Assembly (NCBI GenBank): GCA_032871835.1 | Contig: CM065295.1 | Location: 39,306,360-39,370,359, forward strand | Origin: Dipteronia dyeriana | Taxonomy: Eukaryota; Streptophyta; Magnoliopsida; Sapindales; Sapindaceae | Direction: 5' to 3' | DNA: 64,000 nt | Shown: positions 21,975-34,460 of the stretch, one piece after another | How positions within the stretch are numbered: position 1 is the first letter of the stretch | How the letters are laid out: each line of letters begins with the position of its first letter | Program-made: the position numbers and the translations under genes | The notes under the pieces: generated by a model | The model's database searches: none | Seen by the model: the letters and a program-made list of their open reading frames with translations, nothing else | Told to the model about the DNA's origin: nothing

Positions 21975-22470
21975 ATCCCTTAATAGTAGATATGCCTACT
22001 TTTCTGTCCCTTGACCACTCATTGCATTGACCATGTTGCGTTAACACATCACAATAGAGAGCAGTAACTTGCTCAAGCCACGTGCCTTAGTTCCTCGAGA
22101 ATTCTGAGGTATGCCAAGACAGCATCAACAAGATGCATGAGCGCAAACGTTCCCATCACACCACATGGGAAACTAATTACGTATGTAAAAGCATAAATAT
22201 ACAATGCATGAATAATGTGAGTATGTGCAAATCTACTATTCTCTCTAAGAGTACAAGATGTGCAAAACACTTACCATGAAGAAACGATCCTCTTAAAGAT
22301 GCCAATAATGCTTGAAAATAGAAGCTTGATTCCTAAAGGAAGACCTTTACAACTAGAAGAATACAAGTAAATAGGTGTTTTGACACGAAAATAAACCAAC
22401 ATAAAATAAATGTCCGCTCATAATATATTTAATAAGTGGTTAGATGATCCTAGACTAAAGAGAGCAAATG
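21975..22470. other. Intergenic, unassigned
   Basis: No gene is supported. The 22040-22330 part, with ACATGGGAAACTAATTACG and ATGCATGAATAATGTGAG words, is loosely reminiscent of the TG-rich ends of the long LTRs but was not aligned to any copy. Confidence 0.4.
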
Positions 22471-22479
22471 TGATCATTA

Positions 22480-22810
22480 CAACCGGCAAAATTTCACACG
22501 ACACGTTAACATGATCTAAACTCATTCGATAAAAACATTTGTTGGGTCAACCCATAAAACCTATAATATAATGGATTAGTTTTATGTTCACCTTTGGAAA
22601 ATCGTTAATTCGTTATAACCTGTTAATATAGCAAGTCCAAGACAAAATAACTGTTAATTCATTATAACCGTTAATCCATTTACTCAAATACTCATAATTA
22701 CCATTAAGTTTTTATACTTTGACCCATTAAGCTTACGATAGAATTCGGGCTAGACAAATTTTAACACGAAAAGAATTCGTAATAACATGATTCATTGTTA
22801 GGTCTACTGA
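22480..22810. repeat. Possible hAT-like non-autonomous element remnant
   Basis: ACACGACACGTTAACATGATC near the start and TTTTAACACGAAAAGAATTCG near the end resemble subterminal words of widespread plant hAT-type elements. An internal direct repeat (GTTAATTCGTTATAACC and GTTAATTCATTATAACC) is about 56 bases apart. No TIR or target duplication was fixed. Confidence 0.3.
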
Positions 22811-22994
22811 TCGCAATAAATATGATTAAGACAACATTAATGCTCTAATAAATATCAAAAAAATTATTTTAACGTACATTCTCAACGGTCAAATAACACC
22901 GACAAAGTAATCAATGTCTTTTACTTACCAATAATTGATGACGTATTAAAGACGGGGTTATGATTACTTAATAACCCTTCTCATGTAAATGAGT

Positions 22995-23165
22995 AATGGT
23001 ACTTTGTCTAGATTTATTATCCAAATTTGGTGCCCAAATTATGACAACACTCTAATCCATTTATTTAAATCATGTATATCTAATATAATTTAAATGAATA
23101 GATAATAGTATTGCCATGTCGTTTGGACACCAGATTTGGACACAAAATTTGAACAACGTATCATT
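22995..23165. mobile_element. Foldback MITE (~170 bp)
   Basis: AATGGTACTTTGTCTAGATT at the left pairs with AATGATACGTTGTTCAAATT read inverted from the right. Pairing continues through CCAAATTTGGTGCCCAAA against CCAAATCTGGTGTCCAAA. Both tips abut TA, compatible with a 2- or 3-bp TA-type duplication. No coding capacity. Confidence 0.65.
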
Positions 23166-23170
23166 ATTAC

Positions 23171-23270
23171 ATATAAATACGCATTCATCTATTGATAGAT
23201 ACACTCTCTATGTTTTAGTATTAACTCTATCAAAATTACAATGGATTCTCTCTTTCTTTCGAAAAACTAT
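23171..23270 (+). other. Candidate 5' end of a small split gene
   Basis: A TATAAATA at about 23171, a short leader, then ATG at 23241 opening MDSLFLSKNY, followed at 23271 by GTAAGC, a consensus donor. Ten bases later the LTR nest begins. On the far side of the nest, an AG at 44387 opens a 42-codon frame ending at 44516. Joined in phase this would give a 52-residue product. Against it: without the nest the intron would be about 40 bases, shorter than plant introns normally are. Speculative. Confidence 0.2.
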
Positions 23271-23280
23271 GTAAGCATTA

Positions 23281-23812
23281 TGTATAAGGATAATTAAATC
23301 TCGTATTGTATACATAAGTATAAATAAACATATACCTGGAAGTGCAGTGAAAACCATCCAATTCATCGAAAGTCTTAATCCTGAATCCATAATAGCGTAA
23401 TAACCTAAAAAGAAAACAAAGAAAACAATAGAGAGTCTTCTACTCTCTTCTCACCTTTCTTAGATTGCCTAATAGGGAGACAATCCTATAATATGGTATT
23501 ATGAGTGAGAATAGAGACCTCTTATAAATAGTATAACTTCCTAGAATCCTAACCTATAAAGGATTCTCAAAACCCTATTAGGATGGCTAATCCTAAAAGG
23601 AATTTTATGCCCATACATATACAATAGCCCATTCCATATCCTACATAAATTTAATGTAGCTAAGTTGCACCGAGCCCATAAAATATTGATCACATTAATA
23701 ACGGGCTTTATCCGGTCAACTCTTACTTACTAAAACACTCCAATCAATTCGATTTTCATAAACTCAAAATATAATGTCAAATGTTGTTTACAATTTTATA
23801 AAAAATCTTACA
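23281..23812 (-). repeat. 3' LTR of the LARD-like element
   Basis: Plus-strand ends are TGTATAAGGATAATT and AAAAAATCTTACA. It aligns along its length with 43823-44354, for example CGAAAGTCTTAATCC, GATTGCCTAATAG and CGGGCTTTATCCGGTCAACTC. Confidence 0.9.
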
Positions 23813-23826
23813 TTCTCCCACTTGAG
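23813..23826 (-). promoter_or_regulatory. Polypurine tract of the LARD-like element
   Basis: Read on the minus strand, CTCAAGTGGGAGAA directly precedes the TGTAAGATTTT start of the 3' LTR. AAGTGGGAGA is a classic plant copia polypurine tract. Confidence 0.75.
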
Positions 23827-25890
23827 CTACATAGACATTATCATTTTAGATTTAAAAATTATTTTTAGAAAACGACTTTCCGAATTGATAAACAATTATA
23901 TGTGGCCACAAAGAATGTTTAAGAGAGTAACATCTTCCTTCTCCTTAGTCCAATAGAACCTCAAGTATCCAACTACATAGATCATTACATCTTAATCGAC
24001 GTAAGACCATACGTAATCAAAATACCCTTAGCTCTATCTACCCGGGTAAAATGGTATGTATGTGTGTTATGGAAATTACATGCAGATGTGATCATCATGC
24101 CTATTTCCATATAGATCCAACTTCGCTTCAAGCGAAGCATCTTAGGACGAGCAAAATTAATGTCTTAAGCATTTTATACTCATTGACTAAACACTTTGAC
24201 CATGAGTTAAACCTTCTTTAAGATGGGTGAATCTTTTTGTCTTAAGTAATATTCACTCATTGGTGGGAACTTTATACATTGTGAGTGAATTTCCCCCTCA
24301 AGCTAAACGTTTGAGATTTCTTGCCATAACCAACCATCTATGTGCACACAATAACAAATATAACAAACATCTTAACATGCATAAACAATATATTCTCGAG
24401 AATATGAAACAAACATGTATAGAATAAATGCAGTTAATCTAATAAAAGATAACTCCCACTAACCAAACACATCAAAAATTTCAATCATCCAATACATGAT
24501 ATAACATGCTCCACAAAACCTACGGAGTCAAATATCTTGGTTAGTGTATAAAGAGTTATTTTACTTATAGCTATTAGAAACTCGCAACTCTTAAATCTTC
24601 TCTACAGCCACAATATTCATATGGTTAAACCTCTGCAATCTCTTATCATATTTAGAGAAAATAAATACGATGAAATTATCACAATCTAAGCCATACATTT
24701 CCTTATTCATACATATATGTGAGCATTAAACAATTAACCTCTACAAATACTCTGGAACCTTTTTTTTTATCACTATCTATCAATGCATGTCAAATTGGTT
24801 TGAAACCCACAAAGTCTACTAATGTAATAATAGAATCAATACACATATTAAGCTTACTTCAAACTATCATTTGTGGATACATACATGATATTTTTCTTAT
24901 GAGAAACCTCCAATTTACTTGAGGAATTAAAAACTTATGTAAGTTTATCACTTTTACCAATAGGTACCTCAAACAAGTAAATTTGCAATCATATTAACCC
25001 TTCTATTAATATATTTTCTCAATAGCATTATCAAAATAAGCTTGTTCGAGATTTTTCAGCTCGAAATACTAGAGATAAAATTCTTAATATCACATAAATG
25101 ACAACACAGAGCACATGGGAAATAAACTTACTCCCACTGACCCTCAGTTATGTCTAATGGAAAAATAAAACTTTTAATAAAGTTATTAAATGCCTCTACT
25201 TTATTAAACTAAACACCATTGTCTGGAAACTTGATTAACTAAGTCAATGAAGTCTTAAAGTATGCAAATTTAATACTACTTTTCAAGTAAAATCTTCTAG
25301 CAAAAAATCTGATCACATGAATTTTAACCAATTAGTTTGTAACTATTTGACAACTAAGTCAAAACCATAACTCCAATGACATCCAAAACAATTCAACACA
25401 CATGACACTTATTCAACATAAATATCTCAAACACAAGCTTTCTTCCTTAAACGCAAGTCTTTGAAATTATACATTCTTAATAACATCACTCTCTCCCCGT
25501 TAAGAATGTATAATGCATAAATGCAATTATTCTTATAAATAAAATATAACATATTTTATAAACTATTACCAATAGTTTATAACCTTTGCAGTCTTATCCT
25601 TATATTTTATGAGATCACTTTTAATACAATTAATCAAAAGATTTAAAACTAAGAATTTAAAAATAATCAAGTTGTCCTACAAACCAATTATTTCCATTCT
25701 ACCTTTGGTCAAGTGATTAAAAAGATTATATCTAAACTACAAGAACAATCATCAATCTAATTCTAAAACCTAAAGTAGAATTTAGAATACGAGAATATTT
25801 CGAAGACCCATAAATATTAATGTTTGTAAAATCACCATGTAACTCACTAGGTACAAATTATAAGTAAGAATATATTATCTTAAATAAACT
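23827..25890 (-). other. Non-coding internal DNA of the LARD-like element (3' part)
   Basis: Two kilobases of AT-rich sequence with no frame resembling gag or pol on either strand; the short frames present are chance. The gypsy element inserts at 25890/25891. Confidence 0.65.
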
Positions 25891-26616
25891 TGTTGACTGT
25901 GATTTTTGGATGGATCACAAGTCGAACAGAATGTATAAAAAATCACATAATTGCTAATTACGAATAGTTAAGAAAGCAAAAGAAACACGAGGATTTTACG
26001 TGGTAAAACCCCAAGAACGGGGAAATGTCCACGGTTGCCTAAAACCGGCGAGGAATGAAATTCACTATGAATAATTGATTACACATTTAGTCTCTCGTGC
26101 TCTCTAGAGTTTTTATTTTTCTTCAACCCTTTCATGGGTGTTATTAGGGTCTATTTATACATGCATAGAACCCTAATTCGTGCTATACAAGTAAATGAAG
26201 TTGACGTGTTTGGGTAGTTTTATTCTTCTTTCCTGTTTCACGTTCTTCACGCATTAGGTCTCTTGCCTAATATGGACTCTAGCATCGATAGGGAAACTCG
26301 CTTGCTTATCAAAGTGTGCTTCGAGACATCTTATTGGAGTATGACTCATTCTGCATGTATTTGATAGTATCCACGTGTCGATCTTCCGATCGTTTACCAA
26401 AACCCGACCAAGCCTTATTCTCCCCGACCAATGATTCAATCTCGACCAGAGGCTTTGACCCGACCATCTTGATAGCCCTGATCGGGTGTTATGAAACCAT
26501 CTTTGGTCAGCTTAGGTAGGTTTATGAAGGTTGACTCTTGGTGACGTGGCATCTCTAACTCACTCATCGTTAGGTAGTTATGCTGACTCATCATTCTTTA
26601 GATTTTGCCAATAACA
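25891..26616 (-). repeat. 3' LTR of the gypsy element
   Basis: Starts TGTTGACTGTGATTTTTGG and ends GCCAATAACA. It carries CGAGGATTTTACGTGGTAAA and GAGATCGGATAAAC-adjacent sequence, and aligns throughout with 37349-38073. The open frames here (26254-26519) are LTR sequence. Confidence 0.9.
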
Positions 26617-26988
26617 ATACCCTTAAACACACGAGATCGGATAAACAACTGTCGCAAGTAGGATGCGTCCAGCTGCGTGTGTTTAATACCCTTTTAATGC
26701 GCTACAGTTATCAACCACGCATATTTCGGCTGATGAAATCATTGTGCATCTTTTTTGAAATTCAAATGGCGTATGGTTTTCGGTTCTCGTGCACCTTCCC
26801 CCACTTTTGGCTGATGATGCATGTTTGCCTGGTGACGTCACTTGCTAGTATATACTGTCTTGAAGCATTTCACTTCCCTTTTTACGATTCGACATTTTTT
26901 CTTTAGCAAAAAGCAATCCCTAGCTTTCTTTTCATTCGAGCCCCTTGCTCTTCTCAAATCTTCCCCCGTTTCAAACGTTTGTCAATGT

Positions 26989-29900
26989 ATGGACCCTATT
27001 CTTCGTCATCAATATTTTGAGCTTCTTCTTTGTGCCATTGAGACTGGTGATAATGAGAATATCGCTAGGCTTGAGTCCATTCTCTGGGGTCATCTTCCTG
27101 CTTCTTACCAACCCACTGTATTAAACGTGGATTATTCTATGGTTCACCCAGAGTTTGCTCCATTCCCCTTTGATCTTTCTGACTCTAATTCAGTTGATGT
27201 TTATATAGACATGTCAAAACAAAGCAGCTCCAGGCAAACCACCAGAGCCTTTCCCAAGGAATCTGCACGCGCATCGATCGACTTGAAGATATCTTCACAA
27301 CTTCTCAAAATGAAGGACGTACCATGGGAGCGACAAACTTGGATTCTAAAGTTCAGCACTGACCATCCCTGTTCGTTCAACTCAGAGATAAATGTTGTGA
27401 TTGAGGTCGAGCTAGCGAGTTCGAGGACCGATTTGATCTGACTAGCGCGTAAAAGTTATACTCTAACAGCGATCGGGTATGTGGAATCCTCCCCCCGATG
27501 CGGTCGCTTTATATGGGGCTATGTTGTCCTCAGGGGTTACTCTCCCCTTTCAACATTTTATCACTCAATTCCTGGTAGACGCTGGCGTTACTCCTGCCGA
27601 ACTGACCCCTAATTCTTACTGGGTGTTGATCGGTCTAGGGCACCTATGGAAAAAACTCGGGGTAAAACAGCCCCTGACCCCACAAGAGATCCGTAACTTT
27701 TATACCCTGAAACGATCTGACAGTAAGGGAACTTTCTACCTTCAATCCACATCTCAAAGCTTATGGATTCTTCACGGATATAAGGGGAAACCCGTACCCC
27801 CTTCGAACAAAGATCATAAGGGTTTATCTGGGGGTTCCCCTCATCAAAAAATACTGGAAAAACAGATGATTCTTTGTTGGGGGCAAAGTAGTTGTTGCTG
27901 ACCACGTACAAGGGCTGATACAGAACAGATTTCTAAGGCACTTTTGTAGTCCTGAGCATTGGAACAAGACTTCTCCCTCGCTGACAAAGAGCCAAGCTAA
28001 TATGGTTGTCAATGCGGCTGAGACTTCTTGAGAAGAGAGGGATCATTGTTTCCTTTATGTTGAGGCAGATTTGATCAAGGCAGGGCTTTTTCCCGTGATG
28101 TCTGCTCGTTATAGACGATGTAAGTCATCCATGCCTTATTTTTAATGTAATATGCCATAAATACCTTTCCTTTACACTGATTGCTGATTATCGTGTGGCA
28201 CTTTTTCTTTTTAGTATATAACGTGGACATCGTCGCAGATTATCAGGCTGAGAAAGCCAAGAATGTCGATCGGGTCAGTAGGAAGGCTGCAGACAATCAG
28301 GTTGCTTAGGGAATTGCTCCACCCGAACATGATCTGGTGGAACATACGTATGAATCTGTCCATCATTCCTCAGATGTTCCCGCTGAACAGGTCAGGATGA
28401 GTGATCGCCATCCTCTTCGAGCTCGAGGCAATCGCTAAGGCCATTCCAAGGAAAGAGTCGGTCAAGTGAGGTCCAGCTCTGAGGCATCTGACCAAGAAAA
28501 GCATGGTAGAGATAGGTCTGAACAAGAGCATCGGGGAATAGACGATTGGCAAAGGAGGAAATCTCACGAGGTGAATGTGGCAGATAGAGCCACAAGATAT
28601 AAAGTTGCTAAGACTATTGAAGGGTCGTCTACTCTCGATGCCCTTCGTAAGAAGACAAGTCTCTGATTTGGGGTTGACTCAGCATTGCCTATTCTAGTGG
28701 TTGATCTAATCATTTTAGAAGAGGAGGATGATCAGAAAACGGGCTTTGACCTTATCTTTCAAGAACCCCGGTCCAAGAGAAGGAGAGATCAGAGTGCATC
28801 AAACTTATCTTTTGCCCCCTACCCTGAACAAATCAGGATCGTGGACCATACACTTTCTTCCAATGAGTCTTCCCAGGTTCAAGTTGTGCCACCCTCTCAA
28901 CACCCTAGGATGGCTCCTATGCAGTTTACCGCCAAGCGTCAGATCATTTTTTCTGACTTCGGAGGTGATGATGGTGGTCCCGACGAGGGGGAGAAAGTAG
29001 CCAATGAAGATTTCCTGGATTTGACAAAGGAGCAAGTTCTCCATTCTGTTTTGGAATTAGAGGAAGAAGCAACTATACAGTTGGAGGAGGATATGAAGGT
29101 TAGTGAGCCTATTGATACTCCTTCCATTATGCATGTTGGGTCTCTTCCTCCCGAGGGCGCTATCGAAAGTCAAATTCCTAAGAACGAAGGCCCTCGGGTT
29201 GTTGCATCTGTTAATCTTTTTGGGGAAGATGTTGGGATTTTGAAGACTCCAACCACTGCTGACCGTGTTATCCCCTCATTTCTTCAGGATCAGTTTGCTC
29301 ATGTTGTTTCCACTGCTGTGCTATCTTATCTCCCTTCATCCAGTAGTTCTCAGACCGACATTCTTTCCATGCTTCGCTCAATATCATCAGGGGGTTGGAT
29401 ACATTGGTGAAGGGTATTGGAAGGATGCCAAAGATGCTGCAGATTTTAAAAGAGTCCGCATGATATTTAACAATGGTGTTTTTGTAAGTCTTTCCACCAT
29501 TTTTGTTGTTTTTCTTCCGATCCTTCTATCTATCTATCTAATTTGCTCTTCGTTGATCCTTTACAGGCGGTGGAGACGTCAACTCGAGCTTTCTCTGAGA
29601 AAAAATAAACAGGCTGCTGAGATTTTTAGCTGAAGCTTGCTCTTACCGAGAGGGGAGAGGCTTTAAAGTCTTCTGCTACCAATGGTTTCAAGGCTAGCCA
29701 GTATACAGAGAAGCTGAAGGCACATACAACAACTGAGATGGCCCTGAGAAAAATGCTTGTGAATGTTCAGAGTAGAGCCACGACATCTGATCAGGCTCTC
29801 AGGGAGCTCACTATAAGGAACGTTGAGTTGGAGAAGAGAGTTGCTATGGCCGAGCTACAGAACGCTGAACTTGAATCAAGGACCATCATGGCAGAGACGG

Positions 29901-30570
29901 CAGCAAAGAAGGCTCCGAAGAAAGTTCGGATTGCCTAGGACTACCTTACCTCAGCTCAGCAGAAGACGCTGGAGGCGTAGCAGGCATCTGAGGAGGCTCG
30001 ACTTCACTATAAGCACCTCACCAAGAACTTGGAGCAGCATCAGATCAGTATGGAAGTTCTTTCCCATGAGGCCAGATCAGATCTCGAGGTTCAAAATGTT
30101 CATCGATACAAAAGGTCCCATGCTTTCGACGCTACGCTACTAAGAGAGTTTGAGAGGGGCTTAGCAACTGCCAGGATGTTCTTCAGTGCGAATGAGAGGT
30201 CTTCCGAAGAGACTTGGTTAAAGTGGGATCGAACAATATCTAAGCATCAGAGAGAGTCCTTGTAAGTGATCAAGAACCAGTGGATCAGGTGGAAGGCCTA
30301 TTGTAAATCCATCGGAAAGGATCCCCACCTTATGCATCTCGAACTCCCTTCAAAGGTATCTCTTGTGTCCTTCCATGCTGGTCAGGACAGCGACGCTCTG
30401 ACCAAAGGGGCCGACGTTAGTTCTTAATTGATGTTGATTACTCTCCATTTGTGTCTACTGATCCTGATGACAATATCTCCTGGCCAGATTTTGGAGACTT
30501 TGGTGAAGGCCAAGACGATGATGTCCCTCCTTTCGACCTTGGAGGCTCCTCAGCTACTGAGAACAACTGA
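26989..30570 (+). pseudogene. Antisense extra ORF with putative gypsy-type transposon domain
   Basis: It starts at ATG 26989 (MDPILRHQYFELLLCAIE). The section 27480-28110 reads PDAVALYGAMLSSGVTLPFQ, LTPNSYWVLIGLGHLW, IRNFYTLKRSDSKGTFYLQS and then, after a frame change near 27820, FIWGFPSSK and VVVADHVQGLIQNRFLRHF. This is the plant domain catalogued as putative gypsy-type transposon protein (Pfam PF04195, from memory). Candidate introns run from GTAAGT near 28120 to TTTTAG near 28213, and from GTAAGT at about 29484 to TTTACAG near 29566. An acidic middle part (28685-29410) is followed by a long coiled-coil region (29690-30265), a C-terminal acidic tail and a stop near 30570. Stops at about 28027, 28310, 29936 and 29979 break it. 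It runs opposite to pol. The function of such ORFs is unknown. Confidence 0.7.
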
Positions 30571-31635
30571 TGCATCTCTACTTTAATAGTTATTTCATAT
30601 GTATTTAATTTTGTAACTTTTGACATACTGTGACAGTCAGTGTATATCTTCCCCTTATTACTTGTTTTCGGGATATGTTTGGCTTTCTGTGTGTGGTTTC
30701 TTATGCTTGCATTTACTTATTTTTTTACTGCAACTTCAGTTGTGCATGCTGACCCATGCCAGGTTTATCGTTATGAGTTAGGCTAAGTAAAAATACTTGC
30801 ACCCCGATCATATGGGCTAGATAAACCACTTCGTCTAAGGTCATGTTGCCACGTAATTGTTGCCTCATTGCTTCACTTTTGGTGGTCAAATGACTTTGGA
30901 GGATTGAACCATACTCTATAATGATCTCAGGTCCACCTCGGGGTAAATCCCTTGTGTTTTATCGTTCAGGATTTTTTCCCGACCGTCTTCTTGTCTATCT
31001 TTCTGTTGGGTAGTGTTCATTTATAAACCAATTGTACGATTTTTATTTATAAACTCTTGTCTTTTATCTACCAACTAGGTCGTTGGGACGTCTCCCAACA
31101 GTTTGTTGGTCAAGATTCGTTGCGATAAGGCATAACTTGTCTTACCAACTTTATAAGTATCTATAGCCGTATTTGTCTTATCTTATAGGTAAGATTTGTG
31201 CCTTATCCAACTTTTGGCGTATCCATTCGGGTTTGTATGCCTGAAGGCCCCATAACAGTGCTTCATACGCACCTAGTTAGTTTCAGTGAGTATGCATTGT
31301 CATGGCAACATATGTTTTTGGCCCCCTCACTAGGCTACTCGGGATCCCTTATCAGTTTTGACCGATATCTTAAGGTACTCTGTGAAAGCTCTTATGAGTA
31401 AACACTTGGTTTTGAACACTGTGTTGGATTATTTATAGCAACTTCCCATAAGGGGTTTCTATTGATTTCTCATAAAATTAAAAAAAAAACAATTAGGTAA
31501 TAACAATTCAAAACTTAAGTTATGGTAATAAAAGAAAACAAAAGTAAGAATCTCTTCATGGGTAAAAAATCTTTAAATACTGCGTATTGCATGCCCTGGG
31601 CAGCTCGGTCCCCTCAAGTCGAGAAAGGTGATATG
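30571..31635. other. Spacer between the convergent ORFs of the gypsy element
   Basis: This is the tail-to-tail gap between the plus-strand extra ORF and the minus-strand integrase. It is T-rich, with no convincing coding. The frame at 31198-31401 is not recognised. It presumably holds the 3' ends of both transcripts, but no clear polyadenylation signal can be singled out. Confidence 0.5.
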
Positions 31636-32930
31636 CTACATGTCCTGCTCTCCCGACCACTTGGTTGGACCTTCGCATTTGTCAGCTAACGATTTTGCGG
31701 ACTTGTCTTTTGTATTAAGTGTTATCCTCTTTAGGACTAGGTCTCCGAGCTGGAATCTTCTAACCTTGACATGCAAATTGTAATACTTTGCTACCCTCTG
31801 TTGGTAGCCGGCATTTCTTACCCTGGACATCTCTCTTCTTTCTTCCAACTTGTCCATGTCTAGTTTTATCATCTCCACATTTCCTTCGGGATCGAAGAGT
31901 TGTACCCTAGGGGACTTGTGAATTATCTCAACAGGAATCACTGATTCCATCCCAAATGCCAACGAGTAAGGTGTTTTGCCTGTTGAAGTCCTTTCTGTGG
32001 TCCGATAAGCCCATAAGACTTCATGCAACTTATCTACCCAGTTTCCCTTATTTCCTTCCAGTTTTGCCTTCAGAGTATGCTTGATTATTTTGTTCACCGC
32101 CTCCATTTGGCCATTGGTCTGAGGGTGAGTTGGCGTGACATAATAGTTTTTTATCCCAAAGTCTTGACACATATTTATGAAATTATCACTATCGAATTGA
32201 GTCCTGTTATCTGTGATTATAGTTTTAGAGATTCCAAATCGATAGATGATATTTTTCTTCACAAAACTGGTGGTGTTAGCCTCGGTGATATATACCAGTG
32301 CTTCCGCTTCAACCCACTTTGTGAAGTAATCAATGGCTACTATGGCATGCTTCCATCATCCTTTAGTTGCAGTAGGCATCGGGCCAATCAGATCTACTCC
32401 CCACATGGCGAGCGACTATGATAAGGGTGGCTTTCGGATGTCATTAGCTACTTTTTGACAACCTTAGCACTGATTTGCAACACCTTGTGCATCTTTAAAC
32501 AGAGTCGGCCAATAAAAGCCCTGCCTGAGAGACTTATGTGCCAAGCTTTTGCCACCCGAGTGAGTCCTATAGACTCTTTTGTGAATACTTTCTAATATCT
32601 GCCTACCTTTAATCGGGTCCACGTATTTCTGAAGGGCTTTGGAGAACCCATTTATGTATCGCTCTCATTCTACTATCGAATATCTTGTGCCTTTATATCT
32701 AAGATGCTTTGCCTCAACTATCTCCTTCGGGAGCACTCCATTCTTTAAGTATTCTCTAATCGGGGTCATCCATGTAGCTTGTTCTCTTTTAATCAATTCT
32801 ACCTCCGACGCTTCAGCTTGATTTTCGCTATCGATACTTAGCTTTTGCAGGTGGGCGATCGGGATTATTTTTGACCATACACTGGTGGCAAATGCCAATT
32901 TTGACAGTGCGTATGCTTTCTCATTTTTCT
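31636..32930 (-). pseudogene. Integrase of the gypsy element
   Basis: From the right, the zinc-binding HHCC region reads HKRVYRTHSGGKSLAHKS, then GFYWPTLF and a C..C pair with a stop between the cysteines (near 32463). The catalytic core follows with MWGVDLIGPMPTATKG, WVEAEALV, the second aspartate in IITDNRTQFDSDNF, and glutamate in TNGQMEAVNKI. The D,D,E triad is therefore still readable. The intact 208-codon frame (31636-32262) continues to the C-terminal FQLGDLVLKRI part. Stops at about 32357, 32415 and 32656 interrupt the upstream part. It would insert the cDNA into the genome if active. Confidence 0.85.
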
Positions 32931-32940
32931 CCCTCGAGAT

Positions 32941-33417
32941 CTAGGTGATTCTGCATGCTTTGAACCTTTCGAGGAGTGTCTTGGTTATAGTTAAATACAT
33001 AACCATTTTGCTGTCCTTGGCTTGGTATTCATTCAGAACTTGATTGACCACCACATGTGAGTCACTGAACATTTCCAACTCACATGCTCCCAGTGTCGTG
33101 CACACCCTATGGCTTGCCAGAAACGCCTCATGTTCTGCCATATTATTAGTCGCTTTGAAGTCAAATCGCAAGACATATTCTACCTGGTCACCTTCTAGAA
33201 TGGATATAACTATGTCTGCCCCTCTGCCGTACATGTTTGACGATCCATCTACATGTAATTTCCAAGCAAACAGATCCTTTTCTCTTAACATCATGATCAC
33301 TTCACTGTTCGGCTTAGTGAATTCTATAACCAGATATGCTACAACTTGCCCCTTGATTACCGCTCTTGGCGAGTAGACTATGTCAAACTTGCTTAGTTCT
33401 ACTGCCCATTTAGTCAA
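32941..33417 (-). pseudogene. Second (archaeal-type) RNase H domain of the gypsy element
   Basis: The 158-codon frame holds a linker (KWAVELSKFDIVYSPRAVIKG) and then an RNase H fold starting WKLHVDGSSNMYG, with the aspartate in the first strand. It continues GFKATNNMAEHEAFLAS (glutamate) and LEMFSDSHVVVNQV (aspartate). A D-E-D pattern in an extra RNase H after the usual one is the aRNH module of plant Tat-lineage elements. This particular frame is open, although the flanking polyprotein is broken. Confidence 0.8.
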
Positions 33418-34460
33418 CCTTCCCAGACACCTCGGGTTTTGATAAAATTTGTTTCAATGGAAAGTCGGTATATACTTCAATTTTGTGAGCTTGAAAATAC
33501 GGTATCAGCTTTCTCGCTGTTGTTACCAGGGCCAAAGCCATTTGTTCAGCTGGAGAATATCTTGTTTCCACAGGTAACAAAGTTTGTTGGTGTAGTATAC
33601 AGGTTTCTGCGTTCCCTCTTCCAATCTGACCAGTACTGATCATGTCGCTAAGTTTGTTACGGATAGGAGATGCACTTCCCCTTCAAGTGGTTTAGATAAT
33701 ATCAGAGCTTTTCCCAAGTATTTTTTTATTTTTCTGAACGCTTGCTCACACTCATCATTTCATTCTACCCCATTGCCCTGCTTAATTGCTTTAAAAAAGG
33801 GTAGGCATTTGTCCGTTGATTTACTTATGAACCAAATTAGTGACGCTAGGCAACCCGTCAATATTTGGATTTCCTTTAATGTCTTGGGAAACCTCATTTA
33901 TTCCAAGGCTCTTATTTTCTCTGGGTTTACATCGATCCCTGTTTAGTGAACTTGGAATCCCAGGAACCTGCCTGATGGTACTCTGAATACGCACTTCTTT
34001 GGATTTAGCTTCATCACATATTTTCACAGCACTTCAAACGTCTCCCTCAGGTCGGTTGGATGATCTTCGACCGTTACACTTTTGGTTAGCATATCATCCA
34101 CGTATACCTCCATATTCCTGCCAATCTGTCAAACAAACATTTTATTTACCAGCCTTTGGTAAGTTGCCCCGGCGTTCTTTAACCAAAACAGCATGACCTT
34201 ATAGCAATACAATCCCTGGTCAGTTGTGAATAAGGTTTTTTCCTCATCTGGTTCGAACATTCTGATATGGTAGTAACCTGAATAGGCAACCATGAAACTT
34301 AACAGTCCATGACCAGTCATTGCATCTACCAACTAGTCAATCCGAGGCAAAGGGAAGCTGTCCTTCAGACATGCTTTGTTAAGGTCAGTGAAATCCACGC
34401 ATATCCTCCATTGGCCATTTTTCTTTTTCACCAGGACTATGTTGGCAACCCAATCGGATT
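33410..34460 (-). pseudogene. Reverse transcriptase and first RNase H of the gypsy element
   Basis: Minus-strand reading gives VLVKKKNGQWRICVDFTDLN, DSFPLPRID, AYSGYYHIRMFEPDEEKT, FWLKNAGATYQRLVNKMF, the catalytic EVYVDDML (near 34093-34110), PKKCVFRVPSGRFLG, then RNase H words ending with LPVETRYSPAEQMALALV and EVYTDFPLKQILSKPE. A stop interrupts PRID..LVDAM (CAG to TAG), another follows NKMFV, and several more lie in the connection. The YVDD pair is present, but the protein is not translatable as a whole. Confidence 0.85.

Noticed and set aside
29265..29633. 122-codon frame overlapping the gypsy extra ORF
   Set aside because: It reads across the predicted intron in a different frame from the coiled-coil coding sequence and is hydrophobic by composition only.
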